From Pseudomonadota bacterium (lineage in GTDB: Bacteria; Pseudomonadota; Gammaproteobacteria; Enterobacterales; Enterobacteriaceae), in contig JAFACP010000171.1 in the NCBI GenBank assembly GCA_023425455.1, forward strand, positions 1 through 8,146: a DNA stretch of 8,146 nucleotides, given 5' to 3'. This document shows, piece by piece, positions 1 to 6,879 of the stretch (the stretch's first letter is position 1; each line of letters opens with the position of its first letter). Made by a program: the position numbers and the translations under genes. Under the pieces are notes generated by a model that saw only the letters and a list, made by a program, of their open reading frames with translations, had not been told where the DNA came from and did not search any database.

Positions 1-188
1 TCGACATCTTCACTGTCCAGCGGGACAGCGTAGCCGTGGGCACGACGCAGGTAACTCTGTTTCTCCAGCAGGTTGAGATCCTGACGAATGGTGACTTCAG
101 AGACGCCGGTGGTTTTAGCCAAATCGACCACGCTGACGCGTCCCTGATCGATGACCATCTGCAAAATGATTTGTTGTCGGGAATTCAT
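1..188 (-). CDS. yciT: YciT, DeoR-family transcriptional regulator, N-terminal part only
   Basis: The first 62 residues of a DeoR-type DNA-binding regulator; the gene runs off the left edge of the window, so the sugar-phosphate-sensing C-terminal domain is not seen. The visible part is the whole winged helix-turn-helix: a first helix (about residues 5-15), then [20 protein letters not shown] (19-38), which holds the helix-turn-helix with the DeoR recognition helix, then the wing around [12 protein letters not shown] (41-52). This closely follows E. coli YciT, remembered as a regulator linked to osmotic stress. The start at 188 matches the E. coli protein, but the ribosome-binding site is weak (GGAT five bases upstream). 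An in-frame ATG at 197 would add three residues and has no better site. It lies 44 bases downstream of yciZ with no terminator between, so co-transcription is likely. Confidence 0.9.
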   Translation of the reverse strand, partial: MNSRQQIILQMVIDQGRVSVVDLAKTTGVSEVTIRQDLNLLEKQSYLRRAHGYAVPLDSEDV

Positions 189-232
189 AGCATCCATTTA
201 AATAAGGCGGAACGAGACTGGAAACGTTGCGA

Positions 233-415
233 TCACACTTCCCACGGGGATTTCGGCTGCGCGTTTTCTGGCGCAATATCCGTGCCGTCCTGGGACAGTA
301 ATTCGTTTTTTAAAATCTCAAGATTGCGGATAGCAGAGTGATAATCGCCCGCCACCAGAATATCCAGCACTGTATCAATACGTTGTGCCACGGTAAGTGC
401 ATCAATGTTCGCCAT
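233..415 (-). CDS. yciZ: YciZ, conserved 60-residue protein of unknown function
   Basis: A small soluble protein of 60 residues without signal peptide or membrane segment. The centre, residues about 10-40 ([20 protein letters not shown] and the following [10 protein letters not shown]), is nearly identical to E. coli YciZ and should form two amphipathic helices; the end, KSPWEV, matches the E. coli KAPWEI-type end. The start at 415 is fixed by an AGGAG at 423-427, seven bases upstream. The open frame continues back to an ATG at 538, but that extension is hydrophobic, unlike the family, and has no ribosome-binding site. The function is not known. In E. coli yciZ directly follows pdeR on the same strand; here rpfF is inserted between them in the opposite direction, so yciZ must have its own promoter or depend on read-through across rpfF. 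Confidence 0.9.
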   Translation of the reverse strand: MANIDALTVAQRIDTVLDILVAGDYHSAIRNLEILKNELLSQDGTDIAPENAQPKSPWEV

Positions 416-462
416 AATCTCACTCCTGGAGCGAAAAGTTAATATTTTCAATGATGCAGAAA

Positions 463-494
463 TTGACATCAAAAGAGAAGGGAAAAAATACAAT
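463..494 (+). promoter_or_regulatory. Possible promoter of the rpfF leader
   Basis: A perfect -35 hexamer TTGACA lies at 463-468. The best -10-like hexamer downstream is TACAAT at 489-494 (five of six). The spacer is 20 bases, longer than the usual 16-18, so this is either a weak or activator-dependent promoter, or only one of the two boxes is real. Transcription would begin near 501, giving a leader of about 110 bases before rpfF. Confidence 0.3.
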
Positions 495-517
495 AACCAA
501 ATTACATCAATGAAAGT

Positions 518-529
518 GATAAATTTATC
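518..529. repeat. Perfect 12-base palindrome GATAAATTTATC
   Basis: A perfect 12-base AT-rich palindrome in the yciZ/rpfF spacer, just downstream of the possible rpfF transcription start. It may be an operator. It matches neither the CRP nor the FNR consensus. In AT-rich DNA such a short palindrome may be chance. Confidence 0.35.
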
Positions 530-531
530 CC

Positions 532-569
532 CCCGCATGCAGCGGGCTTCCGCTGTGGATTAGTCTAAT
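532..569 (+). repeat. Clustered inverted repeats in the rpfF leader
   Basis: Three overlapping or adjacent dyads occur here. CCCGC (532-536) can pair with GCGGG (542-546). CAGCGG (540-545) can pair with CCGCTG (550-555) around a four-base loop; these two pairings exclude one another. ATTAG (559-563) can pair with CTAAT (565-569). Read as plus-strand RNA they would make a structured leader ahead of the terminator-like hairpin at 573-591. Confidence 0.5.
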
Positions 570-572
570 TCT

Positions 573-591
573 GCGCGCAACGCGCTTTTTT
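573..591 (+). terminator. Intrinsic-terminator-like hairpin in the rpfF leader
   Basis: GCGCG (573-577) pairs with CGCGC (581-585) across a three-base loop and is followed at once by six Ts (586-591). The stem is short but all G-C. It ends five bases before the rpfF Shine-Dalgarno sequence (GAGGA 596-600) and no plus-strand gene lies upstream in the window. It would therefore stop either rpfF transcription itself (attenuation) or a short RNA made in the spacer. The minus-strand reading has no U run after the hairpin. Confidence 0.55.
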
Positions 592-608
592 ATATGAGGA
601 ATTGGACT

Positions 609-1478
609 ATGACAGTTATCAATCAAGCTACCTGCACACTGTTCACTGATGCTGAACGTTTTACGCAACTGTCCGCCTATTATGAGGCGGATCGGCGTAC
701 GGTCTGGATGATGCTGCAGGCGCAGCCGCGCCCCTGCTTCAACCACGCGTTGATCGAGGAGATCATGAATCTCTCCTGGCTGGTGCGGCAATCCGGTTTT
801 GTCGTCGATTTCTGGGTGACCGGCTCGCTGGTGCCGGATATGTACAACACAGGGGGAGATCTGCAGTTCTTCGTGGAGTGTATCCAGAACGGCCGGCGCG
901 AAGCATTGCGTGCCTACGCCCGGGCCTGTGTGGACTGTGTTCATGCCGCATCACGCGGTTTCGACACCGGGGCAATTACGCTTGCAATGGTAGAAGGTAG
1001 CGCGTTAGGCGGCGGGTTTGAGGCGGCGCTGGCGCACCATTTTGTGCTGGCGCAGCGCGATGCCCGCTTAGGCTTCCCGGAAATCGCCTTCAACTTGTTC
1101 CCCGGCATGGGGGGCTATTCGCTGGTCGCTCGCCGTTCGGGCATGAAGCTGGCGGAGGAACTTATCTATCGAGGAGAATCACACACCGCAGAGTGGTACG
1201 AACAGCATGGGTTAGTGGATACGCTGTTTGAACCCGGGCAGGGGTATGTTGCCACGCGCACGTTTATTGACACGCTGCAGCCGAAGATGAACGGCGTCAG
1301 AGCTATGCTGCGTGCCCGTACGCGCGTTCTGCAGCTTCCGCGCAGCGAGTTGATGGACATTACCGAAGACTGGGTGGATGCCGCATTTTGTCTCGAACCA
1401 AAAGATATCGCCTACATGGAACGCCTGGTGATGTTACAAAACCGCCATCACGCCGCGGGATTGCGCAAAGCCAGCTAG
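609..1478 (+). CDS. rpfF: RpfF, diffusible signal factor (cis-2-enoic fatty acid) synthase, crotonase fold
   Basis: A 289-residue crotonase-superfamily enzyme, the length of known RpfF proteins. RpfF acts in the cytoplasm on 3-hydroxyacyl-ACP: it dehydrates it to the cis-2-enoyl form and cleaves the thioester, releasing a DSF-family signal; Burkholderia and Cronobacter orthologues make cis-2-dodecenoate (BDSF). Visible here are the oxyanion-hole segment NTGGDL (80-85) and the two catalytic glutamates, E138 in GGGFEAA and E158 in LGFPEIAF. They are spaced 20 residues apart, as E141/E161 in Xanthomonas RpfF. The start at 609 is chosen because GAGGA (596-600) lies eight bases upstream; an in-frame ATG at 594 overlaps that site and has none of its own. 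The gene converges on rpfR, the gene for its receptor, and is absent from the same place in E. coli K-12. Its composition resembles its neighbours. The exact chain length of the product cannot be read from sequence. Confidence 0.93.
   Translation: MTVINQATCTLFTDAERFTQLSAYYEADRRTVWMMLQAQPRPCFNHALIEEIMNLSWLVRQSGFVVDFWVTGSLVPDMYNTGGDLQFFVECIQNGRREALRAYARACVDCVHAASRGFDTGAITLAMVEGSALGGGFEAALAHHFVLAQRDARLGFPEIAFNLFPGMGGYSLVARRSGMKLAEELIYRGESHTAEWYEQHGLVDTLFEPGQGYVATRTFIDTLQPKMNGVRAMLRARTRVLQLPRSELMDITEDWVDAAFCLEPKDIAYMERLVMLQNRHHAAGLRKAS
1438..1458 (-). terminator. Weak candidate terminator for rpfR inside rpfF
   Basis: On the minus strand, CCGC (1455-1458) can pair with GCGG (1442-1445) around nine bases, followed by UUUU (1441-1438). 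The four-pair stem is short, so this is only the first plausible stop after rpfR and it lies within the end of rpfF. No better intrinsic terminator is seen for either convergent gene. Confidence 0.2.
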
Positions 1479-3463
1479 CGCATCTTTCTCGCCTGATAGC
1501 GCTTTAGCCATCGCTCGAATGCGGCAGCGGGCATCGGCTTAGCAAAGAGAAAACCCTGCCGTTCGTTGACGCCGTTCTTCGTCAGAAAGGCGTCTTCTTT
1601 TGCGCTCTCCACGCCTTCCGCAATGACCTGCAAATTGAGCGCCTGCGCCACGGCGACGATGGCGCGAACCAGCGACTGCGATATCGACTGCTTATGAATA
1701 TCGCGCACAAATGACTGATCCAGTTTGATGGCATCAATCGGGAAACGCGCCAGCTGAGACAGCGATGAGTAGCCTGTACCAAAATCATCAAGATGGATCT
1801 GCGCGCCCAGCTGACTAAACTGCTGGATCACCGACAGCGCCAGCTCTTCATTTTCAATCAAACAGCTTTCGGTCAACTCGACGTCGATAGGGCAATATTC
1901 AAAGTTGAGATCTTTCAGCGCCTGTTTTAAGTCGCTGAAAATGGTCTGGTCAGCCAGTTGCCGCGCAGAGACGTTGACCGCCACTCTCAGGTTGATCCCC
2001 TTGTCGCGCCATTTTGCGACCTGGCGAACCACGTCAAGCATAACCCAGCGCCCCAGGGGGACAATCAGGCCAGACTCCTCGGCATAGGAGATAAACTCCA
2101 GCGGCGGGATCAACCCGCGTTCAGGCGACTGCCAGCGTACCAGCGCTTCCAGGCTTCTGACTTCTCCCCGCCAGGTCATTTTCGGCTGGTAGTGAATCAG
2201 CAGCTGATCATTATCCAGCGCTTTACGCAGGTTGGTATCGAGCCACAGATACTCGAATACGCGCTGGTTCATCTCCGGCGAGAAGACGCAAAATTTGCCC
2301 CGACCGTTCTCTTTAGCGGTATACATCGCGGTGTCAGCGTTGCGGATCACGCTCTCGCGGTCGTTGCCGTGCTGCGGGGCGAGGGCAATACCTAACGAGC
2401 ATCCGGTATAGATCTCGATAAGCCCAATGCGAAAAGGCTGCTTCAGACGGGTCAGAATACGCGACGCCATCGCCTCCAGCGAACCTTGCGATGTATCGGT
2501 TGCCATGACGATAAACTCGTCGCCGCCGAGACGTGCCAGAACCTGGCCTTCGTCAAGACAGCTCAGAATGGCGAGCGCGACGGCCTGCAGCAGCTGGTCG
2601 CCAAACATGTGCCCGTAGGCATCGTTCACTTTTTTGAAGTTATCGAGGTCGAGATAGACCACACCGACCTGGGTTTCCCCGCGTGAGTCGATGGCATCGG
2701 AAATCAGCTCGTGGATAGCATTCCGGTTCGGCAGTCCGGTGATGGTGTCGGTGTTCGCCAGTACGCGCAGACGCTCCTGTGCCCGGCGCTCTTCGGTAAT
2801 GTCGGTGCCGGAACAGATGAGAAAAATTTCATTTTTTCCGCTGCCGCTGTGGGCAAATTTATTTCTGAACAGAAACAGGCGCTGACCTTTACGGGTTTTG
2901 ATCCAGCGCTCGACCTCATATGAGCTTCCGTTACGGAAAAAACCGGTGATATTGCGCTTTGAGGCCGCGGCCTCGCTGCGGCTCATAAACAGCTTAAACA
3001 CGTTCTGGCCGATCACTTCCTGTTCCTTCAGGCCCGTGTACTCCTCGCTGAGGCGGTTAAAACGCTGAATATTGCCGTTCTGATCAAGGATCACGATCAC
3101 CGAGTTAGCCTCGGACACAACCTGCTCGGCAAATGAGAGGCCCTGAACCAGATCGCGAGCGACAGAAGGGGTATCGTTCCATGCGGACGCGGTACCGGCC
3201 CACTCTTTTTTATTGATTTTTCGTCCGACAAGATGGACAGGGACATCTGCGCCGTATAAAGAGAGCGTCAGCGTGATGCTCGACGTAATCACGGTAAGCT
3301 GGCGGATCAGATGAGCCTGTTCATCGCTCAGCGCCACCACCTGGATGACATCTGCGCTTTCGCTGGCGGCCAGGTGCAGAGCATTGCTGTCAGCTGCCAG
3401 TCGCCACCATGGACTGTGTGTCCCCGTGTAACGAAACAGCAAATTCTGCTCCAGATCGTCCAT
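1475..3463 (-). CDS. rpfR: RpfR (PdeR/Gmr), BDSF-responsive PAS-GGDEF-EAL c-di-GMP enzyme
   Basis: A 662-residue cytoplasmic protein with no membrane segment, orthologous to E. coli PdeR/Gmr and to RpfR of Burkholderia and Cronobacter. Order: N-terminal FI (RpfF-interaction) region about 1-95; PAS about 115-225, the known BDSF-binding domain; GGDEF about 235-400 with an intact RLGGDEF (motif 313-317); EAL about 415-655. EAL residues for c-di-GMP hydrolysis are all present: EAL 439-441, N497, ELTES 529-533, DDFGTGYSS 559-567, K580, E616 and Q636. The RxxD inhibitory site expected five residues before GGDEF is missing (DEGQ there). In the known model, BDSF binding raises phosphodiesterase activity and the FI domain restrains RpfF. 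ATGs at 3463 and 3466 both follow AGGAG (3472-3476), 8 and 5 bases away; I chose 3463. The stop overlaps that of rpfF. E. coli Gmr was named for modulating RNase II, encoded just upstream. Confidence 0.93.
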   Translation of the reverse strand: MDDLEQNLLFRYTGTHSPWWRLAADSNALHLAASESADVIQVVALSDEQAHLIRQLTVITSSITLTLSLYGADVPVHLVGRKINKKEWAGTASAWNDTPSVARDLVQGLSFAEQVVSEANSVIVILDQNGNIQRFNRLSEEYTGLKEQEVIGQNVFKLFMSRSEAAASKRNITGFFRNGSSYEVERWIKTRKGQRLFLFRNKFAHSGSGKNEIFLICSGTDITEERRAQERLRVLANTDTITGLPNRNAIHELISDAIDSRGETQVGVVYLDLDNFKKVNDAYGHMFGDQLLQAVALAILSCLDEGQVLARLGGDEFIVMATDTSQGSLEAMASRILTRLKQPFRIGLIEIYTGCSLGIALAPQHGNDRESVIRNADTAMYTAKENGRGKFCVFSPEMNQRVFEYLWLDTNLRKALDNDQLLIHYQPKMTWRGEVRSLEALVRWQSPERGLIPPLEFISYAEESGLIVPLGRWVMLDVVRQVAKWRDKGINLRVAVNVSARQLADQTIFSDLKQALKDLNFEYCPIDVELTESCLIENEELALSVIQQFSQLGAQIHLDDFGTGYSSLSQLARFPIDAIKLDQSFVRDIHKQSISQSLVRAIVAVAQALNLQVIAEGVESAKEDAFLTKNGVNERQGFLFAKPMPAAAFERWLKRYQARKMR

Positions 3464-3507
3464 CATGTTTTCTCCTGCGGCTGCTTTTTCGCGCAACAAT
3501 TATTCAT
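3463..3507 (-). other. Possible 14-codon upstream ORF ahead of rpfR
   Basis: An ATG at 3507 opens a frame [14 protein letters not shown] whose TGA stop shares bases with both possible rpfR start codons (ATGATG). It spans the rpfR Shine-Dalgarno sequence, so translating it could affect rpfR initiation. Its own ribosome-binding site is poor (a GGA about 14 bases upstream), and such short frames occur often by chance. Confidence 0.2.
3472..3476 (-). promoter_or_regulatory. rpfR ribosome-binding site
   Basis: AGGAG on the minus strand, eight bases before the ATG at 3463 and five before the ATG at 3466. It excludes the more upstream ATG at 3499 as the main start. Confidence 0.8.
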
Positions 3508-3574
3508 TTTTAGTCAATTTCCATCCATCCAGACGGCGGAAAAAATCGACGTGAACTTATTGTTTTTTACCAGT

Positions 3575-3602
3575 TTTATAATAGTAAAACGCGTGGCGTC
3601 AA
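3575..3602 (-). promoter_or_regulatory. Sigma-70 promoter of rpfR
   Basis: On the minus strand, a -35 hexamer TTGACG (3602-3597, five of six) is followed after 16 bases by a -10 hexamer TATAAA (3580-3575, five of six). Transcription would begin near 3568, leaving a leader of about 105 bases. It is the best promoter match in the window. The dyad at 3609-3633 lies directly upstream of the -35, where an activator or repressor could act. Confidence 0.6.
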
Positions 3603-3608
3603 AAAGGA

Positions 3609-3633
3609 TACGTGAGCGCTAAAAATTCACGTA
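3609..3633. promoter_or_regulatory. Dyad-symmetric element upstream of the rpfR promoter
   Basis: TACGTGA (3609-3615) and TCACGTA (3627-3633) form a perfect 7-base inverted repeat with an 11-base spacer, so the half-site centres are 18 bases apart, nearly two helical turns. It ends seven bases from the rpfR -35 box. The geometry suits a dimeric transcription factor. I do not recognise the regulator. Confidence 0.45.
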
Positions 3634-3748
3634 ACCGGATATGACGAGACTTATTTTAGCGTAGATAATTCTGGCAAGTTTGGGCGGTCTGAGGTGGAAA
3701 ATAGTCAGAAAAAATAGCGAATTTGCGGCGTGGCTTGCAGGGAAGAGC

Positions 3749-3780
3749 TGTCGGCCATCCCGAAAAGGAAATGGCCGACA
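3749..3780 (-). terminator. Hairpin at the end of rnb, probable terminator
   Basis: A perfect 10-base-pair stem, TGTCGGCCAT (3749-3758) with ATGGCCGACA (3771-3780), closes a 12-base loop, ten bases after the rnb stop codon. Read on the minus strand it is followed by GCTCTTCC rather than a real U run. Termination may be inefficient, or the hairpin may mainly protect the mRNA 3' end. On the plus strand four Ts follow the stem. Confidence 0.5.
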
Positions 3781-3790
3781 TTTTAACACC

Positions 3791-5728
3791 TTAACCGGCG
3801 ACAGGGCGCGCGATAATACTGCGGGTTTCCATACGCACTTCGGCAATGTTTACATCGATCACGTCCGTGACTTTGTAAACCGTTTCACCTTTGATTTGTA
3901 CGGTGCCATTTTCCTGGCTACAAACCAGTTCATCGCGCACGGCGTGGAGGAATGGCGCCGGAATAAAGGCTACAGCACCGTTATCCACCAGTCGCACGCG
4001 CATGCCGCCGCGGCTGACATCAATGATTTCTGCCGCGAAACGGGTATCCGTTCCGGCTTTATCGTTCAGGAAGCGCGCATACAGCCAGTCGCCGACATCA
4101 CGCTCGGCCATGCGGTTCAGACGGCGACGCTCCGCCATCTGCAGCGTAGTTTCATCCTGCGGACGGGCAATCGCTTCGCCTTTGATAATGGCTTTCAGCA
4201 GACGATGGTTGACCATATCGCCATACTTACGGATTGGCGATGTCCACGTGGCATAGGCCTCCAGGCCCAGGCCGAAGTGCGGCCCTGGCTCGGTGCTAAT
4301 CTCAGCAAACGACTGGAAGCGACGGATACGGCTGTCAAGGAAACCGGACGGCTGCGCATCCAGCTCGCGGCGCAACTTGCAGAACCCGGCCAGGGTCAGG
4401 ACCTCCTGCGGATCCACATGTACGTCATGGTTTTTCAGCAGTGCCGCCAGCGCATCGGTATTGGCCGGATCAAAGCCCGTGTGGACGTTGTAAATCCCGA
4501 ATCCTAAAGCATCGCACAGCACGCGTGCGGCGCAGATATTGGCGGAAATCATCGCCTCTTCGACGATGCGGTTCGCAATACGACGCGGCTCGGCCACGAT
4601 ATCCAGCACTTCGCCTTTTTCACCGAGGACAAAGCGATAATCCGGGCGATCTTTAAACACCAGGGCGTGCGTTTTACGCCACTCGCTGCGGTTCAGACAG
4701 ACGCGGTGCAGCAGGCGGATTTGCGCGGCAATCGCCTCGCTTTCCGGTTTCCAGCTGCCGCTGTTTTCCAGCCAGTCGGAGACATCGTCATAAGCCAGCT
4801 TCGCTTTGGATTCGATGGTCGCGGCGAAGAATTCGATCGGGTCTTCAATGGTGCCGTCAGCGGCGATAGTCATACGACAGGCGAGCACCGGACGCACTTC
4901 GTGCGCGCGCAGCGAGCAGAGATCGTCGGAGAGCTCACGCGGCAGCATCGGGATGTTGAAGCCCGGAAGATAGTTGGTGAACGCGCGAACTTTAGCAATG
5001 CTGTCGAGCTTGCTGCCTTCCGCTATCCACGCGGTAGGATCGGCAATCGCGACAGTCAGATGCAGTTTACCGTCGGCAGATTCTTCCACATACAGCGCAT
5101 CATCCATATCTTCCGTACTGGCACTGTCGATGGTGACAAAATCCAGCGCAGTCAGATCGCGACGGGTCAGCCCTTCGTCCAGCATGGTGGTTGCCACGCC
5201 GTCAGGGGCTTCTTTCTCAAGGTTGTGGCGCGCCAGCGTCACCCACCATGGCACAAAATGATCGTCGCCGAAGGTGATGAACTGGGTCAGCTCCGCATAA
5301 AAACCGCGATCGCCTTTAAGCGGATGACGGCGCATCTCTGCCACCGCCCAGTCCCCTTGCTGGAAATCATGCCCGACGCCACGCGCGGCGCGGCATGGAA
5401 TAGCATCTTTCAGCAGGGGATGGTCAGGCACAATAGAGAGGCGGTCATCTTTTTTATGGACTTTACCCACGAAGCGGGTCAGGAATGGCTCGATCAGCTC
5501 TTCCGGCTCGGCAGACTCACGCTCTTTTTCCGTATGAATGACGGCCGAAATTCGGTCGCCGTGCATCACTTTTTTCATCTGCGGCGGCGGAATGAAGTAA
5601 CTTTTCTGCGCATCGACTTCCAGGAAGCCAAAGCCCTTTTCCGTGGCTTTTACGACCCCTTCTGCACGCGGCGTCTGGGAATGCAGTTGCTGTTTAAGCT
5701 GCGCTAGCAGCGGGTTGTCCTGAAACAT
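3791..5728 (-). CDS. rnb: Ribonuclease II, 3'-5' processive exoribonuclease
   Basis: A 645-residue RNase II, collinear with the 644-residue E. coli enzyme and one glycine longer at the end. It degrades unstructured RNA from the 3' end to nucleoside monophosphates, leaving a short oligonucleotide, and is a main mRNA decay and poly(A)-trimming enzyme. Domains: two cold-shock domains (about 1-170, with the RNA-binding KGFGFLEV at 31-38), the RNB catalytic domain (about 185-555) and a C-terminal S1 domain (about 560-645). Key E. coli residues are all in place at the same numbers: D201, D207, D209 and D210 for metal binding, Y253, Y313, F358, E390, R500 and E542. The start [10 protein letters not shown] equals the E. 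coli start, although the Shine-Dalgarno sequence is poor (AGAA). The gene lies 88 bases after yciW and upstream of rpfR/gmr, whose E. coli homologue affects RNase II level. Confidence 0.98.
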   Translation of the reverse strand: MFQDNPLLAQLKQQLHSQTPRAEGVVKATEKGFGFLEVDAQKSYFIPPPQMKKVMHGDRISAVIHTEKERESAEPEELIEPFLTRFVGKVHKKDDRLSIVPDHPLLKDAIPCRAARGVGHDFQQGDWAVAEMRRHPLKGDRGFYAELTQFITFGDDHFVPWWVTLARHNLEKEAPDGVATTMLDEGLTRRDLTALDFVTIDSASTEDMDDALYVEESADGKLHLTVAIADPTAWIAEGSKLDSIAKVRAFTNYLPGFNIPMLPRELSDDLCSLRAHEVRPVLACRMTIAADGTIEDPIEFFAATIESKAKLAYDDVSDWLENSGSWKPESEAIAAQIRLLHRVCLNRSEWRKTHALVFKDRPDYRFVLGEKGEVLDIVAEPRRIANRIVEEAMISANICAARVLCDALGFGIYNVHTGFDPANTDALAALLKNHDVHVDPQEVLTLAGFCKLRRELDAQPSGFLDSRIRRFQSFAEISTEPGPHFGLGLEAYATWTSPIRKYGDMVNHRLLKAIIKGEAIARPQDETTLQMAERRRLNRMAERDVGDWLYARFLNDKAGTDTRFAAEIIDVSRGGMRVRLVDNGAVAFIPAPFLHAVRDELVCSQENGTVQIKGETVYKVTDVIDVNIAEVRMETRSIIARPVAG

Positions 5729-5763
5729 AATGTTCTATTTTCGTAGCCATTGAGCGGCTGACA

Positions 5764-5792
5764 GTTTTACGCGATTCTCACCGCTTCAGCAA
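5764..5792 (-). promoter_or_regulatory. Weak candidate promoter of rnb
   Basis: In the 88-base yciW-rnb spacer, TTGCTG (5792-5787) and TAAAAC (5769-5764) are 17 bases apart on the minus strand and match the sigma-70 boxes only at three and four of six positions. A CGCTT/AAGCG dyad (5782-5795) overlaps the -35 box but has no T run, so it is not a yciW terminator. The spacer must contain some start signal if rnb is not read from yciW. Confidence 0.3.
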
Positions 5793-5816
5793 GCGCTCTT
5801 TAGGTAAATAGTATGG

Positions 5817-6815
5817 TTATTCCTGTTTGCCAAGCGCGGTGCGCAGACGCGCCAGCCAGCCGTGCAGTGCGCTGGCGGCGAGCAGGTTAATGGCCTGTTC
5901 GGCAGGCATGTTTTTGGCGGTCAGCGGGGTGAATTGTGCAGCGCTGAACCGGTCAGGAGAGCGGCTCAGCCATGCCACAGCGTCCGACAGTGCGGGACAG
6001 GCGGGGTCGTCGCCCGCCGCGTGAAGGAGATTTGCCAGCAGCCTGCCGGTTAAATCAAGCACCACGGGGTGATGACACAGCACCGGGGTGAGCGGCTGGA
6101 GAGCAGGCTCTGTTTGCCACTGCGCAAGACACTCAAGCTGGTATGCGCTGGCGTACCGCAGCTCCACGCCGGGAAAACCGGCGATCCACAGTGCATTGTC
6201 GTGGCCAGCCGTCAGGGAGTGCGGCTGAATAGGGTGTCCCGGCAACCAACGTACCGGATACCCCAGGAACGCCTGGCATACGGCGACAACCCGCGCCTGA
6301 AACCCGATAAAACCAATTATCTGGTTTATCAATACGATGTCATAGATGGTCAGACCGACTTCATCGAGCTGCTGTCGCGCTTTGTCGTCTATCACCTCCG
6401 GGGAGCTGGTAAGCTGGCGGGCATATTGGGTGATTTGCGCCAGACGGCGGTTGCTCTCGCGTGAAGAGTCAGGGCCTGGCAGCGGCGCGAGCAGAGCGGC
6501 GTAGTGGTTACATAGCCTCTGGACGCCACAGGCCTGAGCAACCGTGAGCGCGGTGCTTAAGCGATCATAAGCGCTCAGCGTGTGCAGACGGCTGACCGGC
6601 GTTGCCAGCGGGAACAGCCGATCGCATAGCGCTCTTGCCGGGCTGAACCAGCATTCGCATGCGGCGAGGATCTCTGCGGGCAACGTTAAATCGAGCAAAA
6701 AACGATCGGCGACGTTAGTGGCTTCGGGCACCAGAGGCAGGACATCGGCCTGCGAATGATTTGACTGGGTTTCGTGATACCAGTGGCCTTTGCCGGAAAA
6801 ACGGCGTGGTTCCAT
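5817..6815 (-). CDS. yciW: YciW, AhpD/CMD-like family protein linked to sulfur amino acid metabolism
   Basis: A 332-residue soluble protein whose start, MEPRRFSGKGHWYHETQ, corresponds to the start of E. coli YciW, and which lies where yciW does, between rnb and fabI. The middle (about 74-190), with LHTLSAYDRLSTALTVA and IYDIVLINQIIGFIGFQARV, is the helical carboxymuconolactone decarboxylase/AhpD-like core. The CxxC active-site motif of true AhpD peroxidases is not seen; cysteines are scattered (for example ACECW near 52-56), so peroxidase activity should not be assumed. E. coli yciW has been tied to L-cysteine/methionine metabolism and cysteine-regulon control, with biochemistry unsettled. 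The start at 6815 is chosen over the ATG at 6821 because AAGGA (6822-6826) lies six bases from it but touches 6821. It ends 88 bases before rnb. Confidence 0.88.
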   Translation of the reverse strand: MEPRRFSGKGHWYHETQSNHSQADVLPLVPEATNVADRFLLDLTLPAEILAACECWFSPARALCDRLFPLATPVSRLHTLSAYDRLSTALTVAQACGVQRLCNHYAALLAPLPGPDSSRESNRRLAQITQYARQLTSSPEVIDDKARQQLDEVGLTIYDIVLINQIIGFIGFQARVVAVCQAFLGYPVRWLPGHPIQPHSLTAGHDNALWIAGFPGVELRYASAYQLECLAQWQTEPALQPLTPVLCHHPVVLDLTGRLLANLLHAAGDDPACPALSDAVAWLSRSPDRFSAAQFTPLTAKNMPAEQAINLLAASALHGWLARLRTALGKQE

Positions 6816-6824
6816 GGGCATTCC

Positions 6825-6846
6825 TTGATCTCAAAATGGCGATCAA
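6825..6846 (-). promoter_or_regulatory. Hairpin touching the yciW ribosome-binding site
   Basis: TTGATC (6825-6830) and GATCAA (6841-6846) form a perfect six-base inverted repeat with a ten-base loop. In the yciW mRNA the downstream arm overlaps the first bases of the AAGGA Shine-Dalgarno sequence, so the hairpin could lower initiation. The stem is AT-rich and of modest stability. Confidence 0.3.
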
Positions 6847-6879
6847 TATCCTGGCGTAAGGCGAATGGGGGGAAAAATA

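Larger units (their letters stand above)
416..608. promoter_or_regulatory. Divergent intergenic region yciZ / rpfF
   Basis: This 193-base spacer must carry the start signals of rpfF (plus) and probably of yciZ (minus). The yciZ-proximal two thirds is AT-rich. The rpfF-proximal third is a run of inverted repeats ending in a GC hairpin with six Ts. I see no strong minus-strand promoter: the TATTAA on the minus strand upstream of the yciZ ribosome-binding site has no recognisable -35 partner. The separate elements are listed on their own lines. Confidence 0.6.
3464..3790. other. Gene-free region between rnb and rpfR (327 bases)
   Basis: No convincing gene on either strand. From the rnb side it holds the rnb 3' hairpin (3749-3780), an unassigned stretch around 3662-3748, a dyad-symmetric element (3609-3633), the rpfR promoter (3575-3602) and a leader of about 105 bases to rpfR. 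An 8-base inverted repeat, CGCTAAAA (3617-3624) and TTTTAGCG (3654-3661), partly overlaps the dyad. The minus-strand open frame running from 3846 to 3619 is an out-of-frame extension from the rnb end. Confidence 0.7.

Noticed and set aside
233..538. Longer YciZ of 101 residues starting at the ATG at 538
   Set aside because: The extra N-terminal 41 residues have no ribosome-binding site and no family counterpart, while the ATG at 415 has AGGAG at seven bases and gives the E. coli-like protein.
525..944. Minus-strand open frame of 139 residues across the start of rpfF
   Set aside because: It is antisense to a clearly conserved rpfF with intact catalytic residues, and its protein is rich in R, H and P as shadow frames are.
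609..1478. rpfF as recently acquired foreign DNA
   Set aside because: Its base composition and codon use look like its neighbours by eye, and no mobile element, tRNA or direct repeat flanks it.
3680..4507. Plus-strand open frame of 275 residues from the rnb-rpfR spacer
   Set aside because: Most of it is antisense to the end of rnb; it has no ribosome-binding site or recognisable domain.
4667..5707. Plus-strand open frame of 346 residues
   Set aside because: It lies wholly antisense to rnb, which is conserved along its whole length; the composition is that of a shadow frame in GC-rich DNA.
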